NCBI GenBank assembly: GCA_023213395.1
Contig: CM041465.1
Span: forward strand, 221,967,741 to 222,031,740
DNA: 64,000 nt
Reading direction: 5' to 3'
From: Cycas panzhihuaensis
Lineage: Eukaryota > Cycadophyta
Of the stretch, positions 1 to 11,880 are shown piece by piece. Position 1 is the stretch's first letter. Every line of letters starts with the position of its first letter. The position numbers were made by a program, and so were the translations under genes. Under the pieces are notes generated by a model, which was given only the letters and a program-made list of their open reading frames with translations, was not told the DNA's origin and searched no databases.

Positions 1-1215
1 GCCAATCTCAAAAGCAACAGTGTATTTAGCTTCGGTAGTTGAATTAGTAACTATCTTTTGTCATCTAGATCTCCATGATATTGGTGTTATTCTAAAAAAT
101 GTTGCATACCCAGACATATATCTTCATGTATCTTTATCTCCTACAAAGTCTAAGTCTCTGTATGCAGAAAGCTTAAATTCATTATTAGGTTCATACAACA
201 GACCAAATTTGTTGGTGGTTTTTAGGTATTTTAACACTTGAATTGCAGCGTGCGAGTGATTCTACTTAGGATTTATCATGAATCGTGTAAAAATACTGAT
301 AAAGTGTGCAATATCTAGCCTTATATTGGTAGTGTAGATGAGACTACCTATAAGTTTCTTATAGAGTGTTACGTTTACCTCCCTAGTATTACCATCAACT
401 AAGAGTTTGGTATTAGGGTCCATAGGTATAGCCACTGGTTGAGTATTTTTTAACTGAAACTTCATTAGAAGATCATTGATGTATTTTTCTTAAGAGAGAA
501 AAAATTTTCCATTCTTTTATATTACTTCAATTCCTAAGTAATATTTCATCAATATGAGATTAAACAATTTAAATATATTATCAAGGTCCTTTTTCAACTA
601 GCTTATTACCTGTTCATTGTTACCCATTACTAACATATCATCCACAAAAATTATGAGATAAGTGACTTTATCTTTTTGCCACTTGATGCATAGTGTTGTA
701 TCAATATCTTGATAGTCACAAATCTCATATCCAAGTTACTTCATTCTTTTAGAGAATTTGGGAAACCAAGCAAGAGGAGCTTATTTAAGGCCATACAAGG
801 ACTTTTTGAGTTTGCAAACCTTATGCTCTTGACCTTCGATCTTGTATCCTTTTGGTTGAGCCATATAAATTTCTTCTTCAAGATCCCCATTGAGAAACAC
901 GGTCTTAATATCAAGCTGGTAAAATTTTTAGCCCTATTGAGCAGCCAAGGCCACAATAGTTCTAATTGTAGGCCACTTAGTTGTATGTGTAAAGACTTTA
1001 GTGTAGTTGATGCCTTCTCATTATGTAAATCCTTTAGCTACCAACCTCACCTTGTGTTTTTCCAAGGTGCCATCTAATCTGTATTTATTTTTGAACATAC
1101 ATTTATTTTGAACTACCTTTCTACCAAGTGGTAGATCAACGTGCTCCCATGTACTATTTTTTATGAGAGATTGGTATTCTTCATTTATTGCATTTCTCCA
1201 AACTATATGTTTCAT
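1..1215 (-). pseudogene. Copia-1 reverse transcriptase and RNase H remnant
   Basis: Minus-strand translation gives the start of Copia RT at 1215-1021 (EEYQSLIKNSTWE, then KHKVRLVAKGFT). A frame-shifted middle at 956-741 carries the FLNG/NGDLEEE and YGLKQA region, and 465-262 holds the C-terminal YKKLIGSLIYTT segment. RNase H follows to base 1. At least three frame changes separate the blocks, so no functional enzyme can be made. The protein is very similar to Copia-2 RT at 8920-10111, so the two families are close relatives. Confidence 0.85.
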
Positions 1216-1639
1216 AGCTTTTTGGTATGAGAGGGGCTCTTCATTAAGAGTAAGGTGCAGTTCTATCGGTTCAACCTCAATATATAATGATTCCTACATC
1301 CTTACTCTATGGGCACTTTGAGTGCCAATTTTGTCCACCTCATATGGTCATATGTTGTTGTTAAGTTAGTGGGCTTTACGAGATCCTTGAGTTAGGAACG
1401 AGATCCTTATTTCCTCAACTTTTTTGTTCTTATTTTGTTCATTAAAATGATCATTTTCTGAGGAGGATATCGACATGCCTAGGGGAGATGGTCCTTCTAC
1501 CACTATTTTACCTTTATTAACCAAAGATAGAGAGGATGATTCTTCTATAATGGCTTTACCTTTATCAACTCTATTATCTTTAAAGGATAGTGTTGTATGT
1601 GTATTCATCAAGTCTGAGTCACAACTTATATCTTTTGAG

Positions 1640-2860
1640 GCTCTATTATCAACTTCTAATATTTGGAGTAATTTCTGTGTGTCTCCCCTCCAAATTTTAG
1701 AATTTGAACATCATACTTAATAACATCATTATAACGGCATGAGGGTGTTTTGGAGTCTAGTCTAAGCAACTAATCTTCTCTCTCTGCAAAAATGACATCT
1801 CTGGTAATGATGATTTTTTGTTGTGAAGGTATAAATACCTTATATCCTTTCTTGTCCATAGGATATCCCATAAAGATGCCTTTAAGTGCCCTTAATTAGA
1901 GTTTATTTCAATTTGCATCCAGAATATGGGCATAGCATGTAGAGCCAATAATTTTAAAGTAGTGAACAATTGGGATTTATCTTGACCATTTTTCATTACG
2001 TGATTATCCTTTCTTTGATGGGCTAATAACATTGATGCAATAAATAACTATCCATATGGCTTCAACCCATAGGTAGGTAGGTACATTTTTGTATACCCAT
2101 ATAGCTCGAGCCATGTTCATGATTGTCCTATTCATGCACTCGACAACTCCATTTTATTGTGGGGTACCTGCTATTATTGTTTGATGTTTGATGCCATTGT
2201 CTCGAAGGTAGCTTTCAAACTTATATGAGGTATATTCACCACTATTATCAGTTCAAAGACATTTGAGTTGATAACCTGACTCTTTTTCAGTGTAGGCTTT
2301 GAATTCTTTAAATGCACGAAAGGCTTCATCTTTCTTGTGTAGAAATGTTACCCATATTTTCTTAATGAAGTTATAAATGAAAGAGATATAATATAACTTA
2401 CACTTCAGTGAAAGAATGGGCATTGGTCTACATAAATTAGAGTGTACTAATTGTAATAGATGGCTTAATTTCCACTGACTTTTGGGAAAGTATTATCGAT
2501 GAGATTTGGCAATGATATAAGCTTCACATTAAAGGGCTTGAAAGAGAACTTTGGAAGACCTGGAAGAGTGTTACAAAGATCTCAAAGTCAGTCAATGTAA
2601 ACATGACCCATGTAAGCATGCCAAAGAGCTTCTACTGATAATATTGGGTAGGTCAAGATGGTATTAAATATAAATTCTTCATTAGCATAGGGGCTTTAGG
2701 CACAATAGGCTTTAGAATATGGAGAGTTATTTAGTTAAAATAGTTTACTAGTGAGATGTCCAGTCAAGACCACTTGAATAGTTGGAGGGTAAATGACATA
2801 GAAAGTCTAGTCATTTGTGGTTACACTCAGATTAAATCCACTAGAGACAAGTGTGGATAA
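1640..2860 (-). pseudogene. Copia-1 integrase remnant
   Basis: The minus strand around 2260-2100 gives broken but recognisable integrase core text: a TDNSGEY block containing the second catalytic Asp, then a VVECMNRT block containing the catalytic Glu. A stop lies between them. Flanking sequence on both sides is integrase-like but full of stops. The position between protease (2873-3127) and RT (1-1215) is that expected for Copia. Confidence 0.7.
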
Positions 2861-2872
2861 GGAGATGAGGTT

Positions 2873-3584
2873 TTATTTGAGATTAGGTATATATAGGACA
2901 TTAAGTAATGTAAAATCTCTTAAGCCTAGGAGTTTCAGGTGAATATTACCAATTCCTTCAACAGGTTGTTGTGATTTGTCAGCCATGTAAACAACTTCTT
3001 GAACATTTAAGTCAAATGTTTGATATAGACTGTGATTGTACATCATATGTTGAATTGGTCTTATGTCTATAATCCATTGTCTATCGATTAAAACAACACT
3101 ATCTACAATTCCAATAGAAGTTGGCATTAGTGAAGGGAATTCATAAGTGATGTATCTACATTAAGCTTCAAAGTATCTCTCTGATTGGCCAATGGTATTT
3201 GATGTTGAAGATCCTTCAATTCTTTGAAAGTGTGCTTGTACAAAATCTACACTACTAAATGATTCTTCTCAAGTTTTTTCAATATTGTGAGCTCTACATT
3301 TTGGTTGGAACTTGGACAACTTATAAGTGGTAGTTGTGTAGTGTTTTGTAAATTTCCCTTTATGGTTATACCAATCACATATAATAGTTTGATTGTCAAT
3401 CCCTAAAGAGGTACTGGTTTGGCCTATCTATCTTATTTCTTGTTGAGGTGGCCTTAGCCTTGAGACTATCAAGGCTATGAGTGAGAGTTTGGTTGACCTT
3501 ATGGATGATTTCCCATTTTTCTTCCTCTTCCTCTTCCTCAGTTCTTTCCTCTGCCATGAGAGGTACCTTAATTCTTTGTATAGT
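2873..3584 (-). pseudogene. Copia-1 gag C-terminus and aspartic protease remnant
   Basis: The open piece 3127-2873 matches the Copia protease region (MADKSQQPVEG, LLNVLYIPNLK; compare the same block in Copia-2 at 7096-7506). The active site reads WIIDIRPIQHM, where Copia proteases have Asp-Ser/Thr-Gly-Ala, so the catalytic motif is lost. Upstream to 3584 the frame shows the end of gag with arginine/glycine-rich text and multiple stops. The right boundary is the insertion point of Copia-2. Confidence 0.75.
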
Positions 3585-3882
3585 TGAAAAGGGTTAATGA
3601 TATAAGGTCATTACATTAATTGATTATTTCGAAAAAGGGTCTTAAGTGAACTTTAAATTAGATCACTTAAGTGAAATTCACTTTCATGTGTATTATGTGT
3701 AATTTTATTTCACCTAACTCTAATGCTCCCTCTCTCAATATAAAAGTAAATGCTCAATGGAGAAGATTCATTCTTACCTCCTCATTTTGTAAGAGCTACT
3801 TTCCTTCTCTCAAGTCTCTCTTGCTCTCATGTTTGCCTTTGTGTTTAGTGCATGGAGATGAAGGATAGATCCACTATTTTCA
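3585..3882 (+). repeat. Copia-2 5' LTR
   Basis: Begins TGAAAAGGGTTAATGA and ends TTTTCA, giving the TG...CA termini. A TATA box (TATAAAA, 3739-3745) lies in a CT-rich context. The same LTR recurs at 10841-11138 and 63223-63520, all exactly 298 bp. Confidence 0.93.
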
Positions 3883-3884
3883 TG

Positions 3885-3896
3885 TGATATCAGAGC
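3885..3896 (+). other. Copia-2 primer-binding site
   Basis: TGATATCAGAGC sits 2 nt after the LTR end. It matches the plant tRNA-iMet complement TGGTATCAGAGC with one change. The sister copy at 63523-63534 has the canonical sequence. Confidence 0.9.
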
Positions 3897-5909
3897 TTTC
3901 TTCCTTCATATTCCTCACTTGCACTTGCCATGGAGCCATCACTTCTTTCTCCCCCACAATCCATGTGGTGAAGGAGATTGTGAAAGTAAATTTAGAAATA
4001 TTTTCAAGTTATTATGATAGTATATTTTGCATTGTTTACTTTTCCTTTCTCTTTTGCAGGTTTGGAAGCATAATACAAAGAGTTGTAAGGCCCAAGGATT
4101 CCAATCCTTTGCTGGCCATTCATGCTATCTCATTCTTCTTTTTCTTTTCCCTTTTTTGTTCATTTAACAAGGGAAATCTTTCTTAAATTTTTCCAACATT
4201 TAGAAGAATGACTGTAAGGGGAGTTTTTACCCATTTTTTTTAAATAATTTCGAGCCATTTAAAATATCTATCATTGTATGCTCTCACCTTGCCCATATTG
4301 GGATCCTGGTGATAAAAAAATAATGGAAATTTCATATGGTATCATGTGTTAATGAGATATTAGCAAGCTGGAATTTCTGCAGAAATATAATTTGATTGTT
4401 AAAATTCACAGGTCTGCAAAATCGTTTATAGAGCTCCAATTGAAATGATTCCAATTGTCAAAGATGAGGCTCTGAGTCTATTTTCCAGCACAAAAACTGA
4501 CACCTAATTTGGATGTTGTATAAGGAAGTTATTACTATTTTAGTGAACAATAGTTATTTTTAGTAAGAATTTTAAAAATATATAATTTCCTAACTTTGCG
4601 GGGCTGTCAAAAACTTTCCAAAACTCATTTGGACCTAATTCCACTTCCTAAAGATGAAGTTTTGAGTCTAGTTTGCAGCACAAAAACTAGCTATCCATTT
4701 CGACATCATGGGAGAAAGTTATTATTGATTTGGTAAATACTACTTTTTTTTGTATTAACAAAAAAAAAAAAGGTGAAGAAAATTTCTTCCTTCTTTTTAT
4801 AAGGCTTAAAAGCCCATTGTAAAAGTGAGAAAAAACACTTGTATTGGAGTAATATCCAGTGTCCTCACTTACATATTAGCATTGCATTTTAGTACTCTAA
4901 AGACACTTTAAGCAAGCACTCTAAGCAAGCATTCTATTTTCAGTTAAATGTACATTTGATGCAATTCAATAATCTTTTCACTCTTCCTAAAAGGAACACA
5001 TCAAATACGCTATTTTCTGCCATCTTATACATGTTTACACACTCACCAAGGTTGAGATACCTTGGTTGGCAGAATGCCGTGCCATAAAGGAGGTGTGGGT
5101 TTTCAAGTTGGGACTGGACTAAACTAGAATATTGGTGAGGTTTGGTTAGCCATACCATCGTGCCTCAATCAGGGATCATCTTGATAACCAACCGAGAAAA
5201 CTGAAACTTTAATACAAGATTAAAATATACACGATCCAATATTCGTCATAGCCATGGGTATGCACATACCACTCTTTAGAGGAGGTATATAGCTGCTCCT
5301 GGTGAACTGGGTGAGGATTAGAAGTACCTGGGCTCTATTGTGACTTGCATTTCATCACCAAGCACAATTGCGGGTATCGCGGGTAAAGGCCAACTTAATT
5401 CTACTAGAAGCCTATGCATCCTTTCAACAACCTTAACTACATGTTAGACACAAGTTAGAGGTTATTGGGTTGATTACACATCCTACATTTGAGTTTAAAG
5501 TTGTGTAAACCCAATGATGTCAGCTTCTACATTGGCCTACAATCTTGTATATTGATCACTTACTTATTTGTAAAAAGCGATCCACAGTGTAATCACAATA
5601 TAGTACTTCTCATATTACTACTGCATCAGGTTAATATTTACCATAAGTGTTAGTGGCCAATTTTTATCATAGTGCTTCTCATATTTCTACTGCATAAGGT
5701 TAATATTTGTCACAAGTATTAGTGACTTTTCTCTAAGTTACTCCCTTCATCTTTAAGCAACCATTCTCACTTCTTCTTCCTTCTGCTACACTACTTTATT
5801 ACATTTCCCATTTATAAATAGTGATCGGTCATTTATTGCCATCACTTTTATAGTCCGTTGTTCATTTCTTCCTCTCTAAAAAGACACCATATCTTCACAG
5901 TTCAAGCAA
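3897..5909 (+). other. Copia-2 untranslated leader (about 2 kb)
   Basis: There is no open frame of note between the PBS and gag. The first ~430 bases match the leader of Copia-G at the right edge of the window (63535-63990). The block at about 5150-5400, including GAGGAGGTATATAGCTGCTC, has a reverse-complement homologue in Copia-1 at about 12130-12360, so this non-coding segment is conserved between the two families. An A-rich run lies near 4760. Confidence 0.75.
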
Positions 5910-7083
5910 AATGTGAACTGCATTCTAAAAGGGAAAGAAAATTGGGACATGTGGTTCCTTTGGTGTAAATCTTGCAAAGTATGAAGGTCTATGAAGAGAT
6001 CACTTACAACCTACACCACTTGTTGCAACTATAGCTACCATAACTACTTCAACAAGAGGTGCTTGAACTGCTCCCACTGAAGCTGCAGCTAAACGCCAAT
6101 GGGAACTTGATAATGATAAAATCTGTGCAGGGATACTGCTTATCACTAATTATTCCCTGAATAATCTCATTGATGAAGTTGTACATGATACAGCATGGAA
6201 AGTACTTGAAGTTCTTAAGAAGAGCTTTGACACTAAATCAGACTTAGAATTTATTCACTTAGTGCTGAAGATGAACAAATTGAAAATACAAAAAGGACAT
6301 GCAAGTGAGACAATCAATCTCCTTCGTCTAATCAAGCAAGCCATTGATAAAGATTTTAAAACTCAATGCATTACATGGGCTTTCTTGATTCAGTCATGTC
6401 TCTATATCCTGGATTATAAAAATCTATTGGGAAGTCTTCAATCTAGTGGCACTTTGAAGACCCTAAACTTTGAGGATCTTATTGATAAGTTCATTGACTT
6501 TAATAAGACCTTTTATACCAACTTTGCCACTACATCAGATCTAGTTGATGCTGCTTTTGAAGTGGAAGAAGATCTTTATTACACCAAAAATTAAGGTCAA
6601 TACTCTCGTAGAGGTGGTAATTCCTGTGGAAGAGGAAGAGGTAGACAATAAGGACAACGTCCTCTTAGTCAACAGGCTCCTCAATTCTAACAAAAACAGT
6701 CTCAAGGCCAAGGCCAAAATAATCAACCTAGACCTAGATCCAGTAATCAAAGATAATCCAACCAGCCCAATACTTGGACTGGAAATCAAACAATCGTGTG
6801 CCAAAGGTGTAATAGAAAAGGACCTTATGCTAAAAATTTCAGAACTGCCACCAATAAACTGCCAAGTTATCAACAGTGCCATGGTGTACATAATGTTGAT
6901 AATACTTCTTTTGAAGATGCTTTTGGTGGAACGCAATTTGTTCATGCACTCCTTCAAAGAATTGGGACCACTTCATCAAATGTTGTTGATAGATCCACTA
7001 AGTATATTGAGGCTCATTGTGGCTATGCTTATTCACTTTTGCCTTCACCACTCAGAGTTGCAAATAGTGCCACCTCAAATACT
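5910..7083 (+). pseudogene. Copia-2 Gag
   Basis: Gag forms the nucleocapsid-like particle and binds genomic RNA. Translation shows GKENWDMW near the start, the UBN2-type gag block NYSLNNLIDE...AWKVLEVLKKSFDTKSD, and an open piece at 6262-6594 (110 codons). A GRGRG-like stretch and a degenerate zinc knuckle, CQRCNRKGPYAKNF, follow at about 6799; the expected His and last Cys are replaced by Tyr and Phe. Several stops interrupt the frame. Confidence 0.8.
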
Positions 7084-7506
7084 TCATCGTAGATTATGGA
7101 TACTGGAGCAACACAATACATGACTTGTCATCACCAGTTCTTTCAAGATTTTGACTCTGAAGTTTGTGATGTTATACACATGGCTGACAAATCATCTCAG
7201 CTAGTCGAAGGACTTAGAACTGCATGGTTGAAACTCTCAAGCCTTCCAAATTTTACACTTGTTGATGTTTTATATATTCCTACTCTAAAACAGAATCTGC
7301 TCTCCCTATCCACCCTTGTCTCTCATGGATTTGATCTAAGTGTAACTGTAAACAATCAAACTCTCTGTGTTATTCACCTTCCTTCAAATGCTATGGTTAT
7401 GATCATAATTCTTGATGGCAAATTTTTTTGCCTAACTAGCTCACCATTCTCTGAAGCCAACTATGTTGATGATGAATCTGCTTTTACTACAACCCTGACT
7501 CCTTAA
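7084..7506 (+). pseudogene. Copia-2 aspartic protease
   Basis: The protease cleaves the Gag-Pol polyprotein. The active site MDTGATQYM starts at 7096 and keeps Asp-Thr-Gly-Ala. Downstream are MADKSSQLVEG and LVDVLYIPTLKQNLLSLS, typical of Copia proteases. A TAG stop lies in frame just before the active site, separating it from gag, and a TAA ends the segment at 7506. Confidence 0.85.
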
Positions 7507-7509
7507 AAG

Positions 7510-8640
7510 TTGTCCCAAGCAGCTCTATGGCATGCTCGTATGGGCCATATCAAAATTAATCATTTAAGAGAACTACAAGACACTCTTGCTAGTTTGCCTA
7601 AGTTCCCCTCTAAGCCCTTTAAATGTGAAGCATGTATTATTGCTAAATCTCAAAGACAACCCTTTCCTTGTAGTCAGTGGAAATCTAGCTAACCTTTGCA
7701 GCTTGTACACTCAGATATATGCGGTCCTATGCCCATCCATTCTCTCAAATAAAAGTGGTACTATATTACTTTCATTGATGATTTTACCAAGAAAGTATGG
7801 GTTGCTTTTCTTGCAAAGAAAGATGAAGCTTTTTCTATGTTTCAAGCTTTCAAGGCCCGCGTGGAAAATGAATCTGGATTCAAGATCAAAATACTTAGGA
7901 CTGACAATGGTGGCGAGTACATATCCAATGAGTTTGAATTGTACCTATGTTAACATGGAATCAAACATCAGACCACTATTGCAGGTACACCCCAGCAAAA
8001 TGGAGCTGCCGAGTGCATGAACAGGACCATCATAAATATGGCTCGTCTTGTCTTTGGTATATAAGAATGTCCCTATCTATCTTTGGGCTGAGGCTATTTG
8101 GACTGTTGTGTATTGCATCAACACTATTAGTCCCTCCAAGCTCGGCCCCTCTCCACATGAAATGTGGTATGGATAAACCCCCTCTATCTCCCACTTCAGA
8201 ATTTTTAGCTCTACTTGTTATGCTCATATTCTAGAAGAACATAGAAATAAGCTCCAAGATAGAGCCATCAAATGCATCTTTGTTAGATACCTTATGGACA
8301 AAAGGGGATACAAGGTTTTCATACTTTCATAGTATAAAATCATCATCACTAGAGATGTTATCTTTGCAGAGACTGAAGATCAATTACTCAGACTTGACTC
8401 CAAGATGCCTTCATACCGATTTAATGATGCCATTAAATTTGATGTCCAGATTCCAAAATTTAGGGGGGGAGATATTGAACAGTTACTCAAAATCTAAGAA
8501 TCTGACAATAGAGCCTTAGAGGATACAAGTTGTGACTCCAATCCAATGTGTACACATCCAGCACCATCATTTATGAATAGCCAAGTTGACAAAGGCAAAG
8601 ACATAGCAGAAAGATCATCTTCTCCAACATCTGTGACTGG
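7510..8640 (+). pseudogene. Copia-2 GAG-pre-integrase and integrase
   Basis: The block LWHARMGHIKINHL...CEACIIAKSQ (7510-7690) is the His/Cys zinc-binding head of Copia integrase. Core text continues with the TDNGGEY motif (second catalytic Asp) near 7900 and an AAECMNRT block (Glu) near 8020. A TAA stop falls between them, at about 7951. Frameshifts and stops are frequent past 8050. The C-terminal half is recognisable only by position before RT. Confidence 0.8.
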
Positions 8641-8691
8641 CTAAATATTTCATATGATCCTTTTTAAGATCAAAACGAAGATCAAGAGGTT

Positions 8692-10111
8692 GTGGAAATG
8701 AAAACCTCATTCCCAACTCGAGGTTTTCGTGAAGCCTACCAGCTACACAATGACATGCGACTAGATGAGATAGGCAAAACTAGCACTAGAAGTGCCCATA
8801 GAGCAACGATGCATGAATCACTTTTCGTTGAGCTTGAACTAATAGAACTGCATCTTGCTCTTAATGAAGAGCCCCTAACGTACCAAGAAGCTGTAAAGCA
8901 TGCAACTTAGAGAAATTCTATGAATGAAGAGTATCAATCTCTTATTAAGAACGGTACATGGGAGCTTATTGATCTACCACTTGGAAGAAAGGTAGTTCAA
9001 AATAAATGGGTGTTCAAAAACAAGTATAGATCAAATGGAACCCTAGAAAAACACAAGGCGAGGTTGGTAGCAAAAGGATTCACGCAAAGGAAAGGCATTA
9101 ACTACACTAAAATCTTTGCTCCTACAACCAAGTGGCCTACAATCAGAACTCTTATAGCCTTGGGCGCTCAAGCGAGGTTGGAAAATCCACCAACTCGATG
9201 TTAAGACTGCATTTCTTAATGGGGACCTTAAAGAAGAAATTTACATGGCTCAGCAAAAAGGATACGAGATTGACAGTCAAGAGCATAAAGTTTGTAGGCT
9301 TAAAAAGTTCTTGTACGGCCTAAAGCAAGCCCTTCGTGCTTAGTTTACTAAGTTGTCTGAAAGAATGAGGCAACTTGGATATGAGGTTTGTGACTATCAA
9401 GATATTGATACAATATTATTCATCAAGCACTAAAATGATAAAGTCACTTACCTCTTAATCTTTGTGGATAACATACTCATAATAGGGAATAGTGAACAAG
9501 TAATCAGCCAGCTGAAGAAGGACCTTGCTAAAACTTTTGAATTATCTGACGTCGGGTTGATGAAATATTACTTGGAAATTGAAATAACTCAAAAGGATGG
9601 CAAAATCTTTCTCTCCCAAGAAAAATATATCAACGATCTTCTGACAAAGTTTCAGTTGGAAGGTGCTCAACCAGTGGATACACCTATGGAGCCTAATATT
9701 AAACTCTTAGTTGATGGTGACAATAGGGAGGTAGACGTAACACTCTACAGGCAACTTGTAGGTAGTCTCATCTATACTACCAACACAAGGCCAGATATTG
9801 CATACTCTACCAACATTCTTGCAAGATTCATGACAAATCCTAAGCAGAATCATTGGCTAGCTATAATACGAGTGTTGAGATACCTAAAGATGACTAGCAA
9901 ATATGGTCTGTTGTATGAACCCGATATAGAATTTAAACTTTATGCATACACAGACTCAGACTTTACCAGAGATAAAGACACAAGAAGATCTACGTCTGCG
10001 TACGTAACATTTCTTGGAATAGCACCAATATCATGGAGATCCAAACGACAGAAGATAGTTCTGAGACTCAACTCCGGTGAGTACATTCTTACGAGAAAAG
10101 TAAGGAGGTGA
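8692..10111 (+). pseudogene. Copia-2 reverse transcriptase
   Basis: The N-terminal RT block (MNEEYQSLIKNGTWE, KHKARLVAKGFTQ) is open at 8920-9204. The middle, with FLNGDLKEEIYMAQ and YGLKQA text, is shifted in frame at about 9200-9340. The C-terminal part is open at 9464-10111 and includes FVDNILIIGN at the catalytic site, where the usual YVDD reads FVDN, so the second catalytic Asp is replaced by Asn. RYLKMTSKYGLLYEP marks the start of the RNase H connection. Confidence 0.85.
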
Positions 10112-10406
10112 TATGGCTTAGAAAATTGTTGAATACATTAAATGCCACCCAAACAAGTTCTACTAGCTTACATATAGATAATCAATCTACAATCTAGATG
10201 GCTAAAAATCTTGTATTTCATGATCGTACCAAACATATAAGTACAAAAGTCTACAAGATTAGAGAACTAGTTCATGATGGCACAATTTAACTGGAGTACT
10301 GCCCCACAGCAAATCAAGTGGCCGATATCTTCACCAAACCACTGAAGATGGTAAAGTTTAAACAGTTCCAAAAGCAACTCGGCCTTAAGGCCTCCATATT
10401 TGACTA
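10112..10406 (+). pseudogene. Copia-2 RNase H C-terminus
   Basis: After a frame break at about 10111, translation gives LHIDNQST, HDRTKHI, a broken LEYCPT and ADIFTKPLKMVKF, the standard end of Copia RNase H. It terminates with TAA at about 10404-10406. An in-frame TAG lies after the NQST block. Confidence 0.85.
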
Positions 10407-10840
10407 ATTGAAGGAGATGATAATAGGACCATCATACTTTATCTCATTCGTAAAACCCCCTTGTGGGCGCGGAAGGACAAGAGTAAGTCTCTGCTCTATC
10501 CCATTCGTGAAAGCCCCATGTGGGCACGAAAGGATAAGGATTGTATCATTTTGGAAAATCGGAACATGTGAAAACCCGAAAGGGTATGGGGGATGACCAA
10601 ATGGTATATGGAGACTCAATAGATTTTACTTACAAAATTCATTATACTGATTGACTATCTGGCTACATTTAAAGAGCCGCCTGAGACAGGTTAATAGATT
10701 AGAAAATTTATGGGTTTTCTTCCCCATGAGGGTTTCCCACAAAAGTGTCATAGTAGTTTGCTTTTTAAGAGGCTCAAATGAAGACCTCATAGGATAGAAT
10801 AAAATAGGTTGAAATGACCTTCTACCATTAAGAGGGAGAT
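10407..10840 (+). other. Copia-2 3' untranslated region with a 57-bp direct repeat and polypurine tract
   Basis: Two imperfect copies of a ~55-bp unit (from 10441 and from 10498, offset 57) share the cores CATTCGTAAAACCCC / CATTCGTGAAAGCCCC, then TGTGGGC and GGA(C/T)AAG. The purine tract AAGAGGGAGAT (10830-10840) abuts the 3' LTR and would prime plus-strand DNA synthesis. Confidence 0.8.
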
Positions 10841-11138
10841 TGAAAAGGGTTAATGACATAAGGTCATTACATTAGTTGATTATTTCAAAAAAGGGTCTTA
10901 AGTGAACTTTAAATTAGATCACTTAAGTGAAATGCACTTTCATGTGCATTATGTGTAATTTCATTTTATGTAACTCTAATGCTCCCTCTCTCAATATAAA
11001 AGTAAAAGCTCAATGGAGGAGATTCATTCTTACCTCCCTATTTTGTGAGAGCTACTTTCTTTCTCTCAAGTCTCTCTTGCTCCTATGTGTGCCTTTGTAT
11101 TTAGTGCATGGAGATGAAGAATAGATCCACTCTTTTTA
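10841..11138 (+). repeat. Copia-2 3' LTR
   Basis: 298 bp, same length as the 5' LTR. It starts TGAAAAGGGTTAATGACA and ends TTTTTA, so the terminal CA has mutated to TA. It is followed by ATAGC, the partner of ATAGT before the 5' LTR. Confidence 0.92.
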
Positions 11139-11880
11139 ATAGCAAGCTTCTTCTTCCACCTTAAAGGTTGCATCTGGAAGAGAGCTATAGGCTACAAAGT
11201 TGGTATCAAAGGTCTTGTCAAGTTCTATGAACTTCTTAGCAAGTGCTTTGAAGTTGAGTATTTTCAATATTTCACTAGATTAAAGACTACCAAACAAGTT
11301 TTTATAATCAGGAACATGTAGACATGATTAGATCAAGAATGTCCAAGTGATACATTCAGTCTTAAAATCTTTGTTAATTACTTATTTTATTGGTTGAAGG
11401 AGATTTATTATCTCATGAGCTCATCCCTAATGTATTTTTAATTTGTTCATTTTCAAAATAAGATGAACAAATTCTAAGTCTGGCTTGGTATCAAAGTTCT
11501 TCTTGAGAACTTCAAGGACGTTCAAGGTTGTATCATGTTACTCTTCATCAATTAAGTTATGTAAGGAGTGATTAATAACCAACAGAATTCCTACACGAAT
11601 CTTTTCATCATCTATCTCCCATTATAGTTTGGTTGTGATATTTATAGGAGCTATTAGAGCAGTTCCACCGAAAGTAGGTGTTGTAATTATTGCAAGTATG
11701 ATGGGTGTAGGCTACAAGTGGGCTCTCTAAAGGCCTTCATACTTTATAGCATTTTTAACTCCAGTGTATCACAAATTCTAATTTTCTTTATCTTTTAATA
11801 TATAGTTGATATTTTGCTTGAATTGGGATAACATGGTGACAATAACGAAGTAGAAGAAATAATAGAAGTATGTGCTACTA
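11139..11880 (-). pseudogene. Copia-1 gag (N-terminal part)
   Basis: Minus-strand translation from about 11260 to 11139 reads KKFIELDKTFDTNFVAY...TFKVEEEACY, the same block as Copia-2 gag (DKFIDFNKTFYTNFATT...FEVEEDLYY at 6490-6590). Further right, toward 11880, gag-like text persists with stops. It is interrupted on its left by the insertion of Copia-2. Confidence 0.8.

Larger units (their letters stand above)
3585..11138 (+). mobile_element. Copia-2: full-length Ty1/copia retrotransposon inserted in Copia-1
   Basis: Two 298-bp LTRs (3585-3882 and 10841-11138) bound a complete set of parts: PBS directly after the 5' LTR, a 2-kb leader, gag with a degenerate zinc knuckle, protease, integrase, RT, RNase H, and a purine tract just before the 3' LTR. 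The flanks are ATAGT (3580-3584) and ATAGC (11139-11143), a 5-bp target duplication with one mismatch. By eye the LTRs differ at about 20 positions. In-frame stops in gag, protease and integrase make it defective. It lies in the opposite orientation to its host, which belongs to a related family. Confidence 0.92.
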
